NCBI GenBank assembly: GCA_902618015.1
Contig: CACMYX010000001.1
Location: forward strand, 1 to 64,000
Reading direction: 5' to 3'
Length of the DNA stretch: 64,000 nucleotides
Source of the DNA: an uncultured Alphaproteobacteria bacterium
GTDB lineage: Bacteria; Pseudomonadota; Alphaproteobacteria; HIMB59; GCA-002718135
Shown here: in pieces, positions 18,123 through 26,693 of the stretch
Numbering within the stretch: position 1 is the first letter of the stretch
Layout: each line of letters starts with the position of its first letter
Notes under the pieces: model-generated
Seen by the model: only the letters and a program-made list of their open reading frames with translations
Databases searched by the model: none
Told to the model about the DNA's origin: nothing
Made by a program: the position numbers and the translations under genes

Positions 18123-19112
18123 ATGGATTTCATTAACCATCAACTATTTATCAAAGATATAAATGTACATATAGATCCAATATTTCCGAAAAAAACAGCA
18201 ATTATTACGCATGGTCACGCAGATCATACAAGATTTGGACATGATCATGTTATTGCTACTAGGCAGACAATAGACATAATGAAAATTCGCTACGGAGATA
18301 AATGTGCGAAGAAATTTACTCCTCTTAAATACGGGCAAAAATATTCAATAAAAAACTATGATTTTACTCTTTACCCTGCAGGACATATTTTGGGTAGTGC
18401 TCAAGTTTTAATTGAAAAAAATAATCATCGTTTAGTCATCACAGGTGATTATAAAGTAGGAAAAGACGAAACATGTAAAAATTTCAAACTGGTTAAATGT
18501 GATACTTTAATTACCGAAGCAACATTTGGATTACCCATATTTCAACATCCAGATCCCAAAGATGAAATTCAAAAACTTATTCAATCAGTAAAAATAAATA
18601 AACATAATTGTCATATTGTTGGTGCGTATGCACTTGGAAAAGCACAAAGAGTAATGAATCTTTTACGCCAGCAAAATTATAATGAAACAATTTATATTCA
18701 TGGATCTCTAGAAAAGTTGTGTGGATATTATTCAAAAGAAAAAATTAATATTGGAAAATTTGAAAAAGTTTCTTCAAAAGATAAAAATTTTTATGAAGGC
18801 AAAATAATTATTGCACCTCCATCAGCTTTAAAGGATCGTTGGTCAAGACGATTTCCTAATCCTATAATTTGCATGGCTAGTGGATGGATGACAGTTAAAC
18901 AAAGAGCAAAACAACAAGGTATTGAACTTCCATTAGTTATTAGTGATCATAGCGATTGGAATGAATTGCTAGATACAATTAAGCAATCAAAAGCAAAAAA
19001 TATTCTTATTACACATGGTCAGGAAGATGCATTAGTTTATTATTGTAAGAAACAAAATCTTGTTTCAAAGCCCCTTTCCATCCAAGGCAGAAGTGATGAG
19101 GAAATAGAATGA
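18123..19112 (+). CDS. Ligase-associated DNA damage response exonuclease (MBL fold)
   Basis: A 329-residue metallo-beta-lactamase-fold nuclease related to the beta-CASP group. The zinc ligands are in HGHADHTRFGH near residues 26-36, H in AGHILGSAQ near 81, D in TGDYKVG near 103, and further conserved His in SDHSDW and THGQED at the C-terminus. It belongs to the four-gene ligase-associated repair set, where it probably trims DNA ends before sealing. Its stop overlaps the start of the ligase gene by 4 bases (ATGA), indicating translational coupling. Confidence 0.88.
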   Translation: MDFINHQLFIKDINVHIDPIFPKKTAIITHGHADHTRFGHDHVIATRQTIDIMKIRYGDKCAKKFTPLKYGQKYSIKNYDFTLYPAGHILGSAQVLIEKNNHRLVITGDYKVGKDETCKNFKLVKCDTLITEATFGLPIFQHPDPKDEIQKLIQSVKINKHNCHIVGAYALGKAQRVMNLLRQQNYNETIYIHGSLEKLCGYYSKEKINIGKFEKVSSKDKNFYEGKIIIAPPSALKDRWSRRFPNPIICMASGWMTVKQRAKQQGIELPLVISDHSDWNELLDTIKQSKAKNILITHGQEDALVYYCKKQNLVSKPLSIQGRSDEEIE

Positions 19113-20677
19113 AAAAATTTTCTTCCTTACTTCACAATTTGATTTTAACACCAAGTCGAAATACTAAAATTAAATTACTTCAAGATTATTTTAAAATACT
19201 TGATATCAACCGTGCATATGCGCTTGCAATTTTATCTGACCAACTTTCATTTCAATTTATTAAAGCATCTAAACTCAGAGAACTTGTCTATGAACAAGTA
19301 GATCAACATTTATTTGATTACTCATATGACTATGTTGGGGATTTAGCAGAAACAATATCATTAATTTGGCCAACAAATAAAGAAGGTAAATCAAAAAATT
19401 TATCTACCTTGATAGAAAATATAAAAAAAATTAAAAAGTCTGAAATTAATAGAGAGTTTAGTAAAGTTTTGAGCGAACTATCTAATAACGAAAGGTGGAC
19501 TTTAATTAAAATTTGCACGGGAGGATTGCGAATTGGAGTCTCTGAAAGATTAGTAAAAACGGCCTTAGCTGATCTGTATAACAAATCTGTAAATGAGATT
19601 GAAGAAATTTGGCATGGTTTAGAATTTCCATACGAAAATTTATTTCAATGGTTAAGAGATGAAAAATCGAAACCAAAAATAGATTTTAAAAAATTATTTC
19701 ACCCCATGATGCTTGCTAATCCTATTGATGAGGAAAAAGATTTTAAAAGATTGAACGCTAGTGAATTTCAAGCAGAATATAAATGGGATGGAATCAGGGT
19801 TCAACTTATGGTTTCATCAAAAAGTGTATCACTGTACTCAAGAACAGGTGACAATATTTCATCTGCATTCCCAGAAATAGTTGAAAATACTAAAGGTGAT
19901 GCGGTTATTGACGGAGAATTACTTGTAGGAAGAAATTTTAAACCCTCTGGCTTTAATGATCTACAACAAAGGCTAAACAGAAAAAAGGCATCAAAAGATC
20001 TTCAAGAAAAGTTTCCTGTCTTCATTCGAGCTTATGATATTCTTTTTTATAAAGGAAAAGATCTTAGAAAATTATTTCTTTACGAAAGAAGAAAATATTT
20101 AGAAAAATTTCAAAAAGAAAATAAAACTAATCATATTGATTTGTCATTAATTATAAAATTCAAAACCTGGAAAGAATTAACAAAATATAAAAATAATCTT
20201 CATGATGATTTAAATGAAGGTGTAATGATTAAACTTAAAAATAGTGAATATCTACCAGGAAGAAAAAAGGGGTATTGGTACAAATGGAAAAAAAATCCAA
20301 AATTAGTTGATGCAATTTTAATGTATGCTCAACGAGGACATGGTAAAAGATCATCATATTATTCAGATTTTACGTTTGGTGTTTGGAAAGAAAATGAATT
20401 AGTTCCTATAGGAAAAGCCTATTCAGGTTACACGGACAAAGAGCTATTAATTTTAGATAAATTTATTAGAAATAATACTACCAATAAATTTGGTCCTGTA
20501 AGAGAAGTAAAAAAAGAAATTATTTTAGAAGTTGCGTTTGACGATGTTTTTCCCAGCACTAGACATAAATCAGGTGTGGCTATGCGTTTTCCTCGAATTC
20601 ATAGAATTAGGTGGGATAAGCCAACAAATGAAGTGCTTTCAATTGAAGAATTTAAGAAAGAATTTAAAATAAGTTAA
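19109..20677 (+). CDS. ATP-dependent DNA ligase (ligase-associated repair cluster)
   Basis: A 522-residue ATP-dependent ligase. The adenylated lysine is K225 in AEYKWDGIRVQ (motif I); motif III is IDGELLV, motif IIIa is FIRAYDILFY, motif IV is LNEGVMIKL and motif V is GYWYKWKK. The N-terminal 200 residues form the helical DNA-binding domain, and an OB-fold follows the nucleotidyltransferase domain. It would supplement the essential NAD-dependent LigA during repair. It is coupled by an ATGA overlap to the exonuclease, and with the divergent helicase-pdeM pair it completes the known four-gene group. Confidence 0.92.
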   Translation: MKKFSSLLHNLILTPSRNTKIKLLQDYFKILDINRAYALAILSDQLSFQFIKASKLRELVYEQVDQHLFDYSYDYVGDLAETISLIWPTNKEGKSKNLSTLIENIKKIKKSEINREFSKVLSELSNNERWTLIKICTGGLRIGVSERLVKTALADLYNKSVNEIEEIWHGLEFPYENLFQWLRDEKSKPKIDFKKLFHPMMLANPIDEEKDFKRLNASEFQAEYKWDGIRVQLMVSSKSVSLYSRTGDNISSAFPEIVENTKGDAVIDGELLVGRNFKPSGFNDLQQRLNRKKASKDLQEKFPVFIRAYDILFYKGKDLRKLFLYERRKYLEKFQKENKTNHIDLSLIIKFKTWKELTKYKNNLHDDLNEGVMIKLKNSEYLPGRKKGYWYKWKKNPKLVDAILMYAQRGHGKRSSYYSDFTFGVWKENELVPIGKAYSGYTDKELLILDKFIRNNTTNKFGPVREVKKEIILEVAFDDVFPSTRHKSGVAMRFPRIHRIRWDKPTNEVLSIEEFKKEFKIS

Positions 20678-21500
20678 CCAAATTATTTTCACTTAGATGT
20701 GTCCATAAATTTGAAAAACTTTGTTGAAATTTTTTTTGTGCATTTACAGCATGCTCTTTTTTTTCAAATACACTATAAATACAAGAACCACTCCCAGTTA
20801 GTCTTGAAAATATAACATCATCAAAATCCTCTAAGAAATCTATTATGGATAAAAATTCAGGTTCATTTTTTTTAAGAATTTTTTCAAAATCATTTCCAGA
20901 ATCTTGATCATTAATTTCTTCTAAATCAAATTCAGTATTATAATCAAAATCTGAAGGTTGAAATGAAGTATACATTTTTTTTGTGGAGCATTTGAAAGAC
21001 GGTCTGATTAGTAAGAAATAATATTTTGGAAAATGAACATTAGCAATTAAATCACCCCTACCTCTAACTAGAGCATCTTTTTGATTCAAAAAAATAGGAA
21101 TATCGGAGCCAAGATCAACATAATCAAATATATTTTTCTTTTTTATTAACTCTAAATTTTCTAAAATTTTTATAACACTTGCAACATTAGATGAAGCAGA
21201 ACCTAAACCGGCTTCATAAGGGAAATTTTTTGATATAGTAAAAAGAAGCTTAGGTTTATCTTCATTTATATAAGTAAATAATTTATCAATAATGCAATCC
21301 TCAAATAGATTATTTTTTGGAGCAAAATTACCTGTATAGATTACTTGAAATTTACTGTGAGGTTGAACAGTTATCTCATCAAAAAGATCAATGAACGTTA
21401 TACCAGTGCGAATATTATGATAACCATCATCTCTTTTATTTATAATCTTTAAAAATAAATTAATTTTGGCAGGTGATTTTTCAATTATTTTATCCGGCAT
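20664..21500 (-). CDS. ispE: 4-diphosphocytidyl-2-C-methyl-D-erythritol kinase
   Basis: A 278-residue GHMP kinase of the non-mevalonate isoprenoid pathway; it phosphorylates CDP-methylerythritol at the 2-hydroxyl. The N-terminal EKSPAKINLFLKI motif, the ATP-binding PYEAGLGSASSNVAS near residues 89-103 and the C-terminal TGSGSCIYSVF are all diagnostic. The usual 'PxxAGLGGGSSNAA' reads with Ser for Gly-Gly, a small variation. It overlaps the convergent ligase gene by 14 bases and lies downstream of a TPR gene, whose stop it overlaps by 11 bases. Confidence 0.93.
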   Translation of the reverse strand: MPDKIIEKSPAKINLFLKIINKRDDGYHNIRTGITFIDLFDEITVQPHSKFQVIYTGNFAPKNNLFEDCIIDKLFTYINEDKPKLLFTISKNFPYEAGLGSASSNVASVIKILENLELIKKKNIFDYVDLGSDIPIFLNQKDALVRGRGDLIANVHFPKYYFLLIRPSFKCSTKKMYTSFQPSDFDYNTEFDLEEINDQDSGNDFEKILKKNEPEFLSIIDFLEDFDDVIFSRLTGSGSCIYSVFEKKEHAVNAQKKFQQSFSNLWTHLSENNLVNLF

Positions 21501-22800
21501 TAATATTATCTAATTTGCTTTGAACATCTTCAGTTATTTCATCTTCTGGTTCAGCCAATTCTAGTGCTTGTTGCCAAAAATGAATAGCTTCTCTTTTTCT
21601 ATTCATAGCATAATAAATATCGCCAAGATGGTCTAGAGATATTGCTTCACCAGGGGCAATATCTATTACTTTTTCCATTAACCTTGCTGCCTCTCGAAGA
21701 TTATTTTTTTTAAAATGAGCCCACGCTAAACTATCTATAATATAAAAACTATCAGGGTTAGCTTTATATGCTTCCTCTAACATTTTTAACGAACGATCTA
21801 GTTTGATATCTCTTTCAACCCAGCCATATGCAAGATAATTTAATACATTTGGTGTACCTGGCTGCAGTTCTAATGATTTTAAAAAATCTTTTTCTGCAAG
21901 TTCCCAGTTATCTTTTCTTTCATAACAAATACCTCTCATGTAATATATGTTCCAAAGATCATCTTGATTTTCTTTAATCATTTCATCATAAATTTTTAAT
22001 GCTAGGTCAAACTTTTTATTGTAACGATAAAAATCAGCAAGAACTCGTTTAAGTGAATAATTATTATTATTATTTTCAACTATAGATATTATTTGTATTT
22101 CAGCTTCTTCGTAAGGACTATTAAATAAGTAATGACGCGCAAGATTATTCTGTGCATCAAGATAAAAAATATTATTTTTATTAACTTGTTTGTATATATC
22201 TACTGCAACTTGATTCTGACCAACCTGATCAAATAACTCAGCTTTTATTATGATTGCTCTATCATTTTCAGGATCAATAATTTTTGCAAGAGATATATAA
22301 AATAACAAAAAATTATAATTTAAACGTCTTTGTTCATTATTTGAATAAGATGAAGATACAATCTCAACAAGAGCCCTACTTATAGTATCAATATCTTTAA
22401 GTGTATTATTTGAAAAAAAAATAAATTCTAGTACTTCACTGGGTTGTTCTAAATTTTTTCTAAGCTCGATAATTTTATTAAATTTTTCTTCTTTATAAAA
22501 TGATGCAGCTGTAATTATGAGAGCTTCGGCATTATTTTTATCCTCATTTAAAATATTTTTAGCAATTTTTGATGCTAAATCTATATCTTCGGTAATTATT
22601 GCTGCGATAGCTTTATCCAGAAGACTATCTTCTGATAGATTTACTTCATCAATATCAAAATTAAGAAGAGATGAGCTATAATCATAATTTTCATAAGCAG
22701 ATTGAGAAATTAGAAAAGATGAACTAGTTAATGCAAAAGCACTGGAATTAATTATTAAAATAATTGAGATAATTTGTAGTTTTTTAATAAAATTAATCAT
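21490..22800 (-). CDS. Exported tetratricopeptide repeat protein
   Basis: A 436-residue protein with a signal peptide (IISIILIINSSAFA, ending near residue 24) followed by a TPR superhelix. At least six TPR-like units can be read; the clearest are DLWNIYYMRGICYERKDNW near residue 280, TPNVLNYLAYGWVERD near 313, SFYIIDSLAWAHFKKNNL near 350 and AISLDHLGDIYYAMNRK near 384. This layout is common in alphaproteobacteria beside ispE. It probably serves as an envelope assembly scaffold. No catalytic domain is visible. Confidence 0.82.
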   Translation of the reverse strand: MINFIKKLQIISIILIINSSAFALTSSSFLISQSAYENYDYSSSLLNFDIDEVNLSEDSLLDKAIAAIITEDIDLASKIAKNILNEDKNNAEALIITAASFYKEEKFNKIIELRKNLEQPSEVLEFIFFSNNTLKDIDTISRALVEIVSSSYSNNEQRRLNYNFLLFYISLAKIIDPENDRAIIIKAELFDQVGQNQVAVDIYKQVNKNNIFYLDAQNNLARHYLFNSPYEEAEIQIISIVENNNNNYSLKRVLADFYRYNKKFDLALKIYDEMIKENQDDLWNIYYMRGICYERKDNWELAEKDFLKSLELQPGTPNVLNYLAYGWVERDIKLDRSLKMLEEAYKANPDSFYIIDSLAWAHFKKNNLREAARLMEKVIDIAPGEAISLDHLGDIYYAMNRKREAIHFWQQALELAEPEDEITEDVQSKLDNINAG

Positions 22801-22847
22801 TTCAAAAATAGTAGAGTTACACTATGAATAGATAATTGTAATTTTCC

Positions 22848-23558
22848 ATGAATCAATCAAATAAAAAAAATTTAGAATTTATAATTAATTCTGGGGTAAA
22901 CTACTTCCTTCAGGATTCTCCTAGAAACTGGTTTGAAAATGAGAAAAAATTAGAGCAGTCTGATTTTAACAAAAATAGTGGGGATAAAAAAACTCAAATT
23001 GATGAAGTTATAAAAGATTTAAAAAATCATAAATCTTCTCTTCAAAAAACAGCAACAAAGTTAGTAGTTTATGATGGTAACTTAAACGCAAAGGTAATGT
23101 TAATTGGTGAAGCGCCAGGTAGAGATGAGGATCAACAAGGAATTCCATTTGTTGGAAGAGCCGGACAACTTTTAAATAAAATGCTTTTGGCCATTAAGTT
23201 AGAAAGAGAAGACGTTTATATTACTAATGTAGTTAATTGGAGACCACCTGATAATAGAACGCCTAATGATAATGAAATTTTAGAATTTTTACCCTTTTTG
23301 CAAAGACAAATTGATATTATTAAGCCTAAATTTATCTTCCTATTAGGCGGAGTTGCGGCAAAAGCTATTTTATCAACACCTCTTGCGCTTGGAAAACTAA
23401 GGGGTAAATGGCATGAATACAAATCACTTAACTCAGAACTAGGCATTCCTACAATAGCTTCCTATCATCCTGCTTTTTTACTTCGATCTCCTCAGTATAA
23501 AAAACATTCTTGGGAAGATTTACAAATGTTACAAGAAAAATTGAAAAATGAGTTATAA
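22848..23558 (+). CDS. Uracil-DNA glycosylase, family 4-like, without cysteines
   Basis: A 236-residue uracil-DNA glycosylase. Motif A is GEAPGRDEDQQGIPFVGRAGQ, cut around residues 88-108, and NVVNWRPPDNRTP and the C-terminal SYHPAFLLRSP motif are present. Classical family 4 enzymes bind a [4Fe-4S] cluster with four cysteines; this protein has no cysteine at all, and the positions read ATKLV and ILEFL instead. I infer a cluster-free subtype, as I recall partly Cys-depleted versions in other alphaproteobacteria. It removes uracil arising from cytosine deamination. The next gene begins inside its last codons. Confidence 0.85.
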   Translation: MNQSNKKNLEFIINSGVNYFLQDSPRNWFENEKKLEQSDFNKNSGDKKTQIDEVIKDLKNHKSSLQKTATKLVVYDGNLNAKVMLIGEAPGRDEDQQGIPFVGRAGQLLNKMLLAIKLEREDVYITNVVNWRPPDNRTPNDNEILEFLPFLQRQIDIIKPKFIFLLGGVAAKAILSTPLALGKLRGKWHEYKSLNSELGIPTIASYHPAFLLRSPQYKKHSWEDLQMLQEKLKNEL

Positions 23559-25293
23559 AAAATTTTCAATTTTTTGTTTTTTTATTTTTTTTGTAATTTT
23601 TTCGAAACAAATACATGCATATCAAAAAGATATAGTTATCAAATACGATAATATATTTTCATCAAAGGTTCTAAGCGATGAAGACGTTTATAATTATCAA
23701 CAAGCTTACAAGTTTCAAGAAATATGCAAATGGAAAAGTGCAAATAATTTTATTTTAAAAATTAAAAATAAATCTTTGCTTGGACATATATATGCTCAGA
23801 AATTTTTGCATCCTAATTGTTATCGATCAAAGTATTTAGAGTTATATTATTGGCTCAAAAAATATAACGATCATCCTCAAGCTAAACAAATTTATAAATT
23901 AGCTATTAGACGAATGCCCGCTGGTTATAAAAGTCCAACTAAACCCTCTAATCCTATTGGTATAGAATCAGAAAAGGTAACAAATAAAAAAAATACTAAA
24001 TATAAAAGCTCCAAAAAACTATCGAATAGTCAGAAAGCTGAGAAAAGAAAATTAATTAATGGTATAAAATCAAGAGTTAATAAAGGATGGCCAACAGGAG
24101 CAGTACAACTATTAAACCAAAGAGATGTAGATTTATTATTAGATCAAGTTGAAATAGATCAACAAAAGGAATTAATTGCCAAAGGATATTTCTTAGCAAA
24201 TAAAAATGACTTGGCAATTCAATATGCTTCTGAAGCTCTTGTTAATTCAGCAAAATATGTCCCATATGCAGCTTGGACCGCTGGTCTATGCTCTTGGAGA
24301 TTAGAAAAGTATGAAGATGCTGCAAAATATTTTTCTCTTTTTTCGATAAGTTTAAAAGATGATGCGTGGCATCAAACATCAGGTAGTTTTTGGACAGCTA
24401 GATCATATGCAAAACTTGGTAGCTATGATGATATTAATTTTTGGTTAAAAAGAGCATCAAATAATCCAAATAGTTTTTATGGAATGCTTGCACTTGAAAT
24501 CTTGGGCGTCGATAAAAAAATAGAATGGGTAGAGCATACTGATCTTAATAAAAATAATAGCACTATTTTAAATATACCAGCAGGAAAAAGAATACAGACA
24601 TTGATACAAGTTGGATTTGCCGACGAACTAGAGAAAGAAATTGTTCATATTAATTCCATTTTAAATAGAGAAATAGCAAAGGAGTCTATTCAAATTGCTG
24701 AAAATTTCGATCTTGCCTATACACAATTAAAAATTGTTAATAAGCTAGAAAATTTTGGTATGGATGTTCCAACCTACCTATATTACCCTACGAGTATTTG
24801 GAAACCAAGAGATGGTTTCAAATTAGAAAAAGAATTACTCCATGCCTTTATGCATCAAGAATCTATGTTTAATATAAAAGCAAAAAGTAAAGACGGTGCC
24901 ATAGGTTTAATGCAGGTCTTACCTTCGACGGCAAAATTTATTACCAAAAGTAAAGATGTAAAAAGAAGCAATAGTAATATTCTTAAAAATCCAGAAATAA
25001 ATTTAGAGGTTGGGCAAGAATACCTTACGTATCTTCTTGATCTAGAACAAGTTTCAAGAAATCTTATATTTTTAGCAGCAGCTTACAATGGTGGTCCAGG
25101 GAATTTACAAAAATGGAAAAATGAAACAAACTATATGGAAGACTCACTCTTTTTTATGGAAAGTATTCCTTCAAGAGAAACAAGGTGGTTCATTGAAAAG
25201 ATTTTAACAAAATATTGGATTTACCAAAATAAAAATAATAAGGAAATGCGTTCCTTAAAAATGCTGGCAAATGGAAATGATCCACTCTATTAA
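23548..25293 (+). CDS. slt: Soluble lytic murein transglycosylase (Slt family)
   Basis: A 581-residue periplasmic enzyme that cleaves peptidoglycan between MurNAc and GlcNAc, forming anhydro ends. An N-terminal signal segment (FFIFFVIFSKQIHA) is followed by an all-helical, TPR-like U-domain and the C-terminal SLT domain. The catalytic glutamate is E438 in FMHQESMFN; DGAIGLMQVLPSTA and AAYNGGPGNLQKW are the family motifs. It overlaps the glycosylase gene by 11 bases and is followed six bases later by moaB, within a tight plus-strand run from 22848 to 26441. Confidence 0.92.
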   Translation: MSYKKFSIFCFFIFFVIFSKQIHAYQKDIVIKYDNIFSSKVLSDEDVYNYQQAYKFQEICKWKSANNFILKIKNKSLLGHIYAQKFLHPNCYRSKYLELYYWLKKYNDHPQAKQIYKLAIRRMPAGYKSPTKPSNPIGIESEKVTNKKNTKYKSSKKLSNSQKAEKRKLINGIKSRVNKGWPTGAVQLLNQRDVDLLLDQVEIDQQKELIAKGYFLANKNDLAIQYASEALVNSAKYVPYAAWTAGLCSWRLEKYEDAAKYFSLFSISLKDDAWHQTSGSFWTARSYAKLGSYDDINFWLKRASNNPNSFYGMLALEILGVDKKIEWVEHTDLNKNNSTILNIPAGKRIQTLIQVGFADELEKEIVHINSILNREIAKESIQIAENFDLAYTQLKIVNKLENFGMDVPTYLYYPTSIWKPRDGFKLEKELLHAFMHQESMFNIKAKSKDGAIGLMQVLPSTAKFITKSKDVKRSNSNILKNPEINLEVGQEYLTYLLDLEQVSRNLIFLAAAYNGGPGNLQKWKNETNYMEDSLFFMESIPSRETRWFIEKILTKYWIYQNKNNKEMRSLKMLANGNDPLY

Positions 25294-25299
25294 TAGGTT

Positions 25300-25827
25300 A
25301 TGCCAATTGATACTTCTTTAGATTTTGTTCCCATAAACATAGCTGTTATTACAATTTCAGATTCAAGGACTAAAGAGAATGATACATCTGGAGATACATT
25401 AGAAAAGCGCATTACTGATGCTGGTCATAATATGATTAAACGAACAATTATTCCAGATGATGTTTCTCAAATAAAAGATACGTTAGATGCAATGTCAAAA
25501 GAAGAAGAAATTGATTGCATCATTACAACTGGTGGTACTGGGTTAACAGGAAGAGATACAACACCAGAAGCTGTTAAAGAAATTGCTAGTAAACATATAG
25601 ATGGGTTTGGGGAATTATTTCGACAAGTGAGTTATGAAAAAATTGGCACATCAGCTATTCAATCACGTGCAGTCGCAGCTTTAATAAATAGTACCTATGT
25701 TTTTTGCTTACCTGGATCAACAGGTGCATGCAAGGACGGCTGGGATGAAATTTTACAATATCAATTAGATATTAGGCATAAGCCCTGTAATTTTGTTGAA
25801 ATCATGCCAAGATTAAATGAAAAATAG
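25300..25827 (+). CDS. moaB: Molybdenum cofactor biosynthesis protein B
   Basis: A 175-residue MoaB/MogA-fold protein of molybdopterin synthesis; the family adenylates molybdopterin before metal insertion. Key elements are ITISDSRT near residue 19, the TTGGTGLTGRDTTPEA nucleotide/pterin loop near residues 74-89, IGTSAIQSRAVAA and PGSTGACKDGWDEI. The VPINIAVI start and HKPCNFVEIMP end fit the proteobacterial MoaB group rather than MogA. No other molybdenum cofactor genes are in the window. Its stop shares one base with the GTG start of rnhB. Confidence 0.88.
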   Translation: MPIDTSLDFVPINIAVITISDSRTKENDTSGDTLEKRITDAGHNMIKRTIIPDDVSQIKDTLDAMSKEEEIDCIITTGGTGLTGRDTTPEAVKEIASKHIDGFGELFRQVSYEKIGTSAIQSRAVAALINSTYVFCLPGSTGACKDGWDEILQYQLDIRHKPCNFVEIMPRLNEK

Positions 25828-26441
25828 TGACTGATTTTTCTATAGAGAAATCAATCGATGGGCCTGTAATTGGTTTGGATGAAGTTGGCAGAGGTCCATT
25901 AGCAGGTCCAGTAGTTAGTTGTGGATGTTATTTTTCTAATTATGATGATTTAGAATCAGAAATACCCATAACTGATTCAAAAAAACATACGGCAAAACAA
26001 AGAGAGAAATTATTTATATTTTTTAAAAAATTACAAAAAGAAAGGAAACTGCAATATTACTTAGGCTATGCGAGTGTAGAAGAAATAGATACAATTAATA
26101 TTTTGGAAGCAACAAAATTATCGATGAAAAGAGTAATAAATAAGTTTAATGTTAAGAATCCCCATCTTATTATCGATGGAAACTTTTCATTAAATTATCA
26201 AAATGAAAAACCTATTATTGGTGGTGATAAAAAATCTTTATCGATTGCAAGTGCATCTATTATTGCTAAAGTTCACCGTGATCGACTAATGAGTATACTT
26301 GATGCTAAATTTAAAGTTTATGATTGGAAAAAAAATGCGGGATACGGAACTAAAAAACATATTGATGCAATACACAAACATGGGATAACTATTTTTCACC
26401 GAAAATCTTTTGAACCAATTAAATCCCTTTTAAAAAAATAA
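25827..26441 (+). CDS. rnhB: Ribonuclease HII
   Basis: A 204-residue RNase HII that nicks at ribonucleotides within DNA. The catalytic acidic residues are visible: GLDEVGRGPLAGPVV (Asp-Glu pair near residues 18-19), TDSKKHT, IIDGNF (Asp near 115) and SIIAKVHRDRLM with a downstream Asp. The KHIDAIHKHG segment and the FHRKSFEPIK end are typical. The start is a GTG overlapping the moaB stop by one base; no other start gives the full N-terminal motif. A candidate small RNA and terminator follow. Confidence 0.95.
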   Translation: MTDFSIEKSIDGPVIGLDEVGRGPLAGPVVSCGCYFSNYDDLESEIPITDSKKHTAKQREKLFIFFKKLQKERKLQYYLGYASVEEIDTINILEATKLSMKRVINKFNVKNPHLIIDGNFSLNYQNEKPIIGGDKKSLSIASASIIAKVHRDRLMSILDAKFKVYDWKKNAGYGTKKHIDAIHKHGITIFHRKSFEPIKSLLKK

Positions 26442-26533
26442 ATTACTGAAATTTATCCATGCAAATTCTGCATAACAAATATTATTTTATTATGCTTCAA
26501 AAAGATGCGACAAATATTAAATATAAGTTAGAT

Positions 26534-26589
26534 TTCATCATTCCTCCCATTTGATGAACTATTCTAGGGGTCTACGGACCCCTTTTTTT
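26534..26589 (+). ncRNA. Candidate small RNA: anti-Shine-Dalgarno hairpin plus terminator
   Basis: Between rnhB and ccrM, a 7-bp stem (TTCATCA at 26534-26540 with TGATGAA at 26552-26558) exposes the 11-base loop TTCCTCCCATT, which contains CCUCCC, complementary to Shine-Dalgarno sequences. Eight bases later comes a strong terminator. This two-part layout resembles alphaproteobacterial sRNAs with CU-rich anti-SD loops (for example the cuckoo/CcsR type). The transcription start is unclear; a TATAAG at 26522-26527 might belong to the promoter. It could also be only the rnhB 3' end. Confidence 0.4.
26566..26589 (+). terminator. Rho-independent terminator with UACG loop
   Basis: AGGGGTC at 26566-26572 pairs with GACCCCT at 26577-26583 around the stable tetraloop TACG, followed by seven T. 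It ends either the moaB-rnhB transcript or the candidate small RNA upstream. Confidence 0.92.
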
Positions 26590-26627
26590 ATGTTTTTAGC
26601 CAAATTTAATGGTTATCCCTCCCTAAA

Positions 26628-26681
26628 GATTCTCCCTGTTGATAACTCAATTGACCTGATTCCATATCTGCTTAAAGATTC
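26628..26681 (+). promoter_or_regulatory. GANTC cluster and putative promoter of ccrM
   Basis: Three GATTC sites (26628-26632, 26658-26662, 26677-26681) lie in 54 bases directly before ccrM, far above chance for such AT-rich DNA. A -35-like TTGACC at 26651-26656 lies between them. CcrM methylates GANTC, and in Caulobacter methylation state controls ccrM itself, so feedback control is plausible here. Confidence 0.5.
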
Positions 26682-26693
26682 TTTTTATCAATT

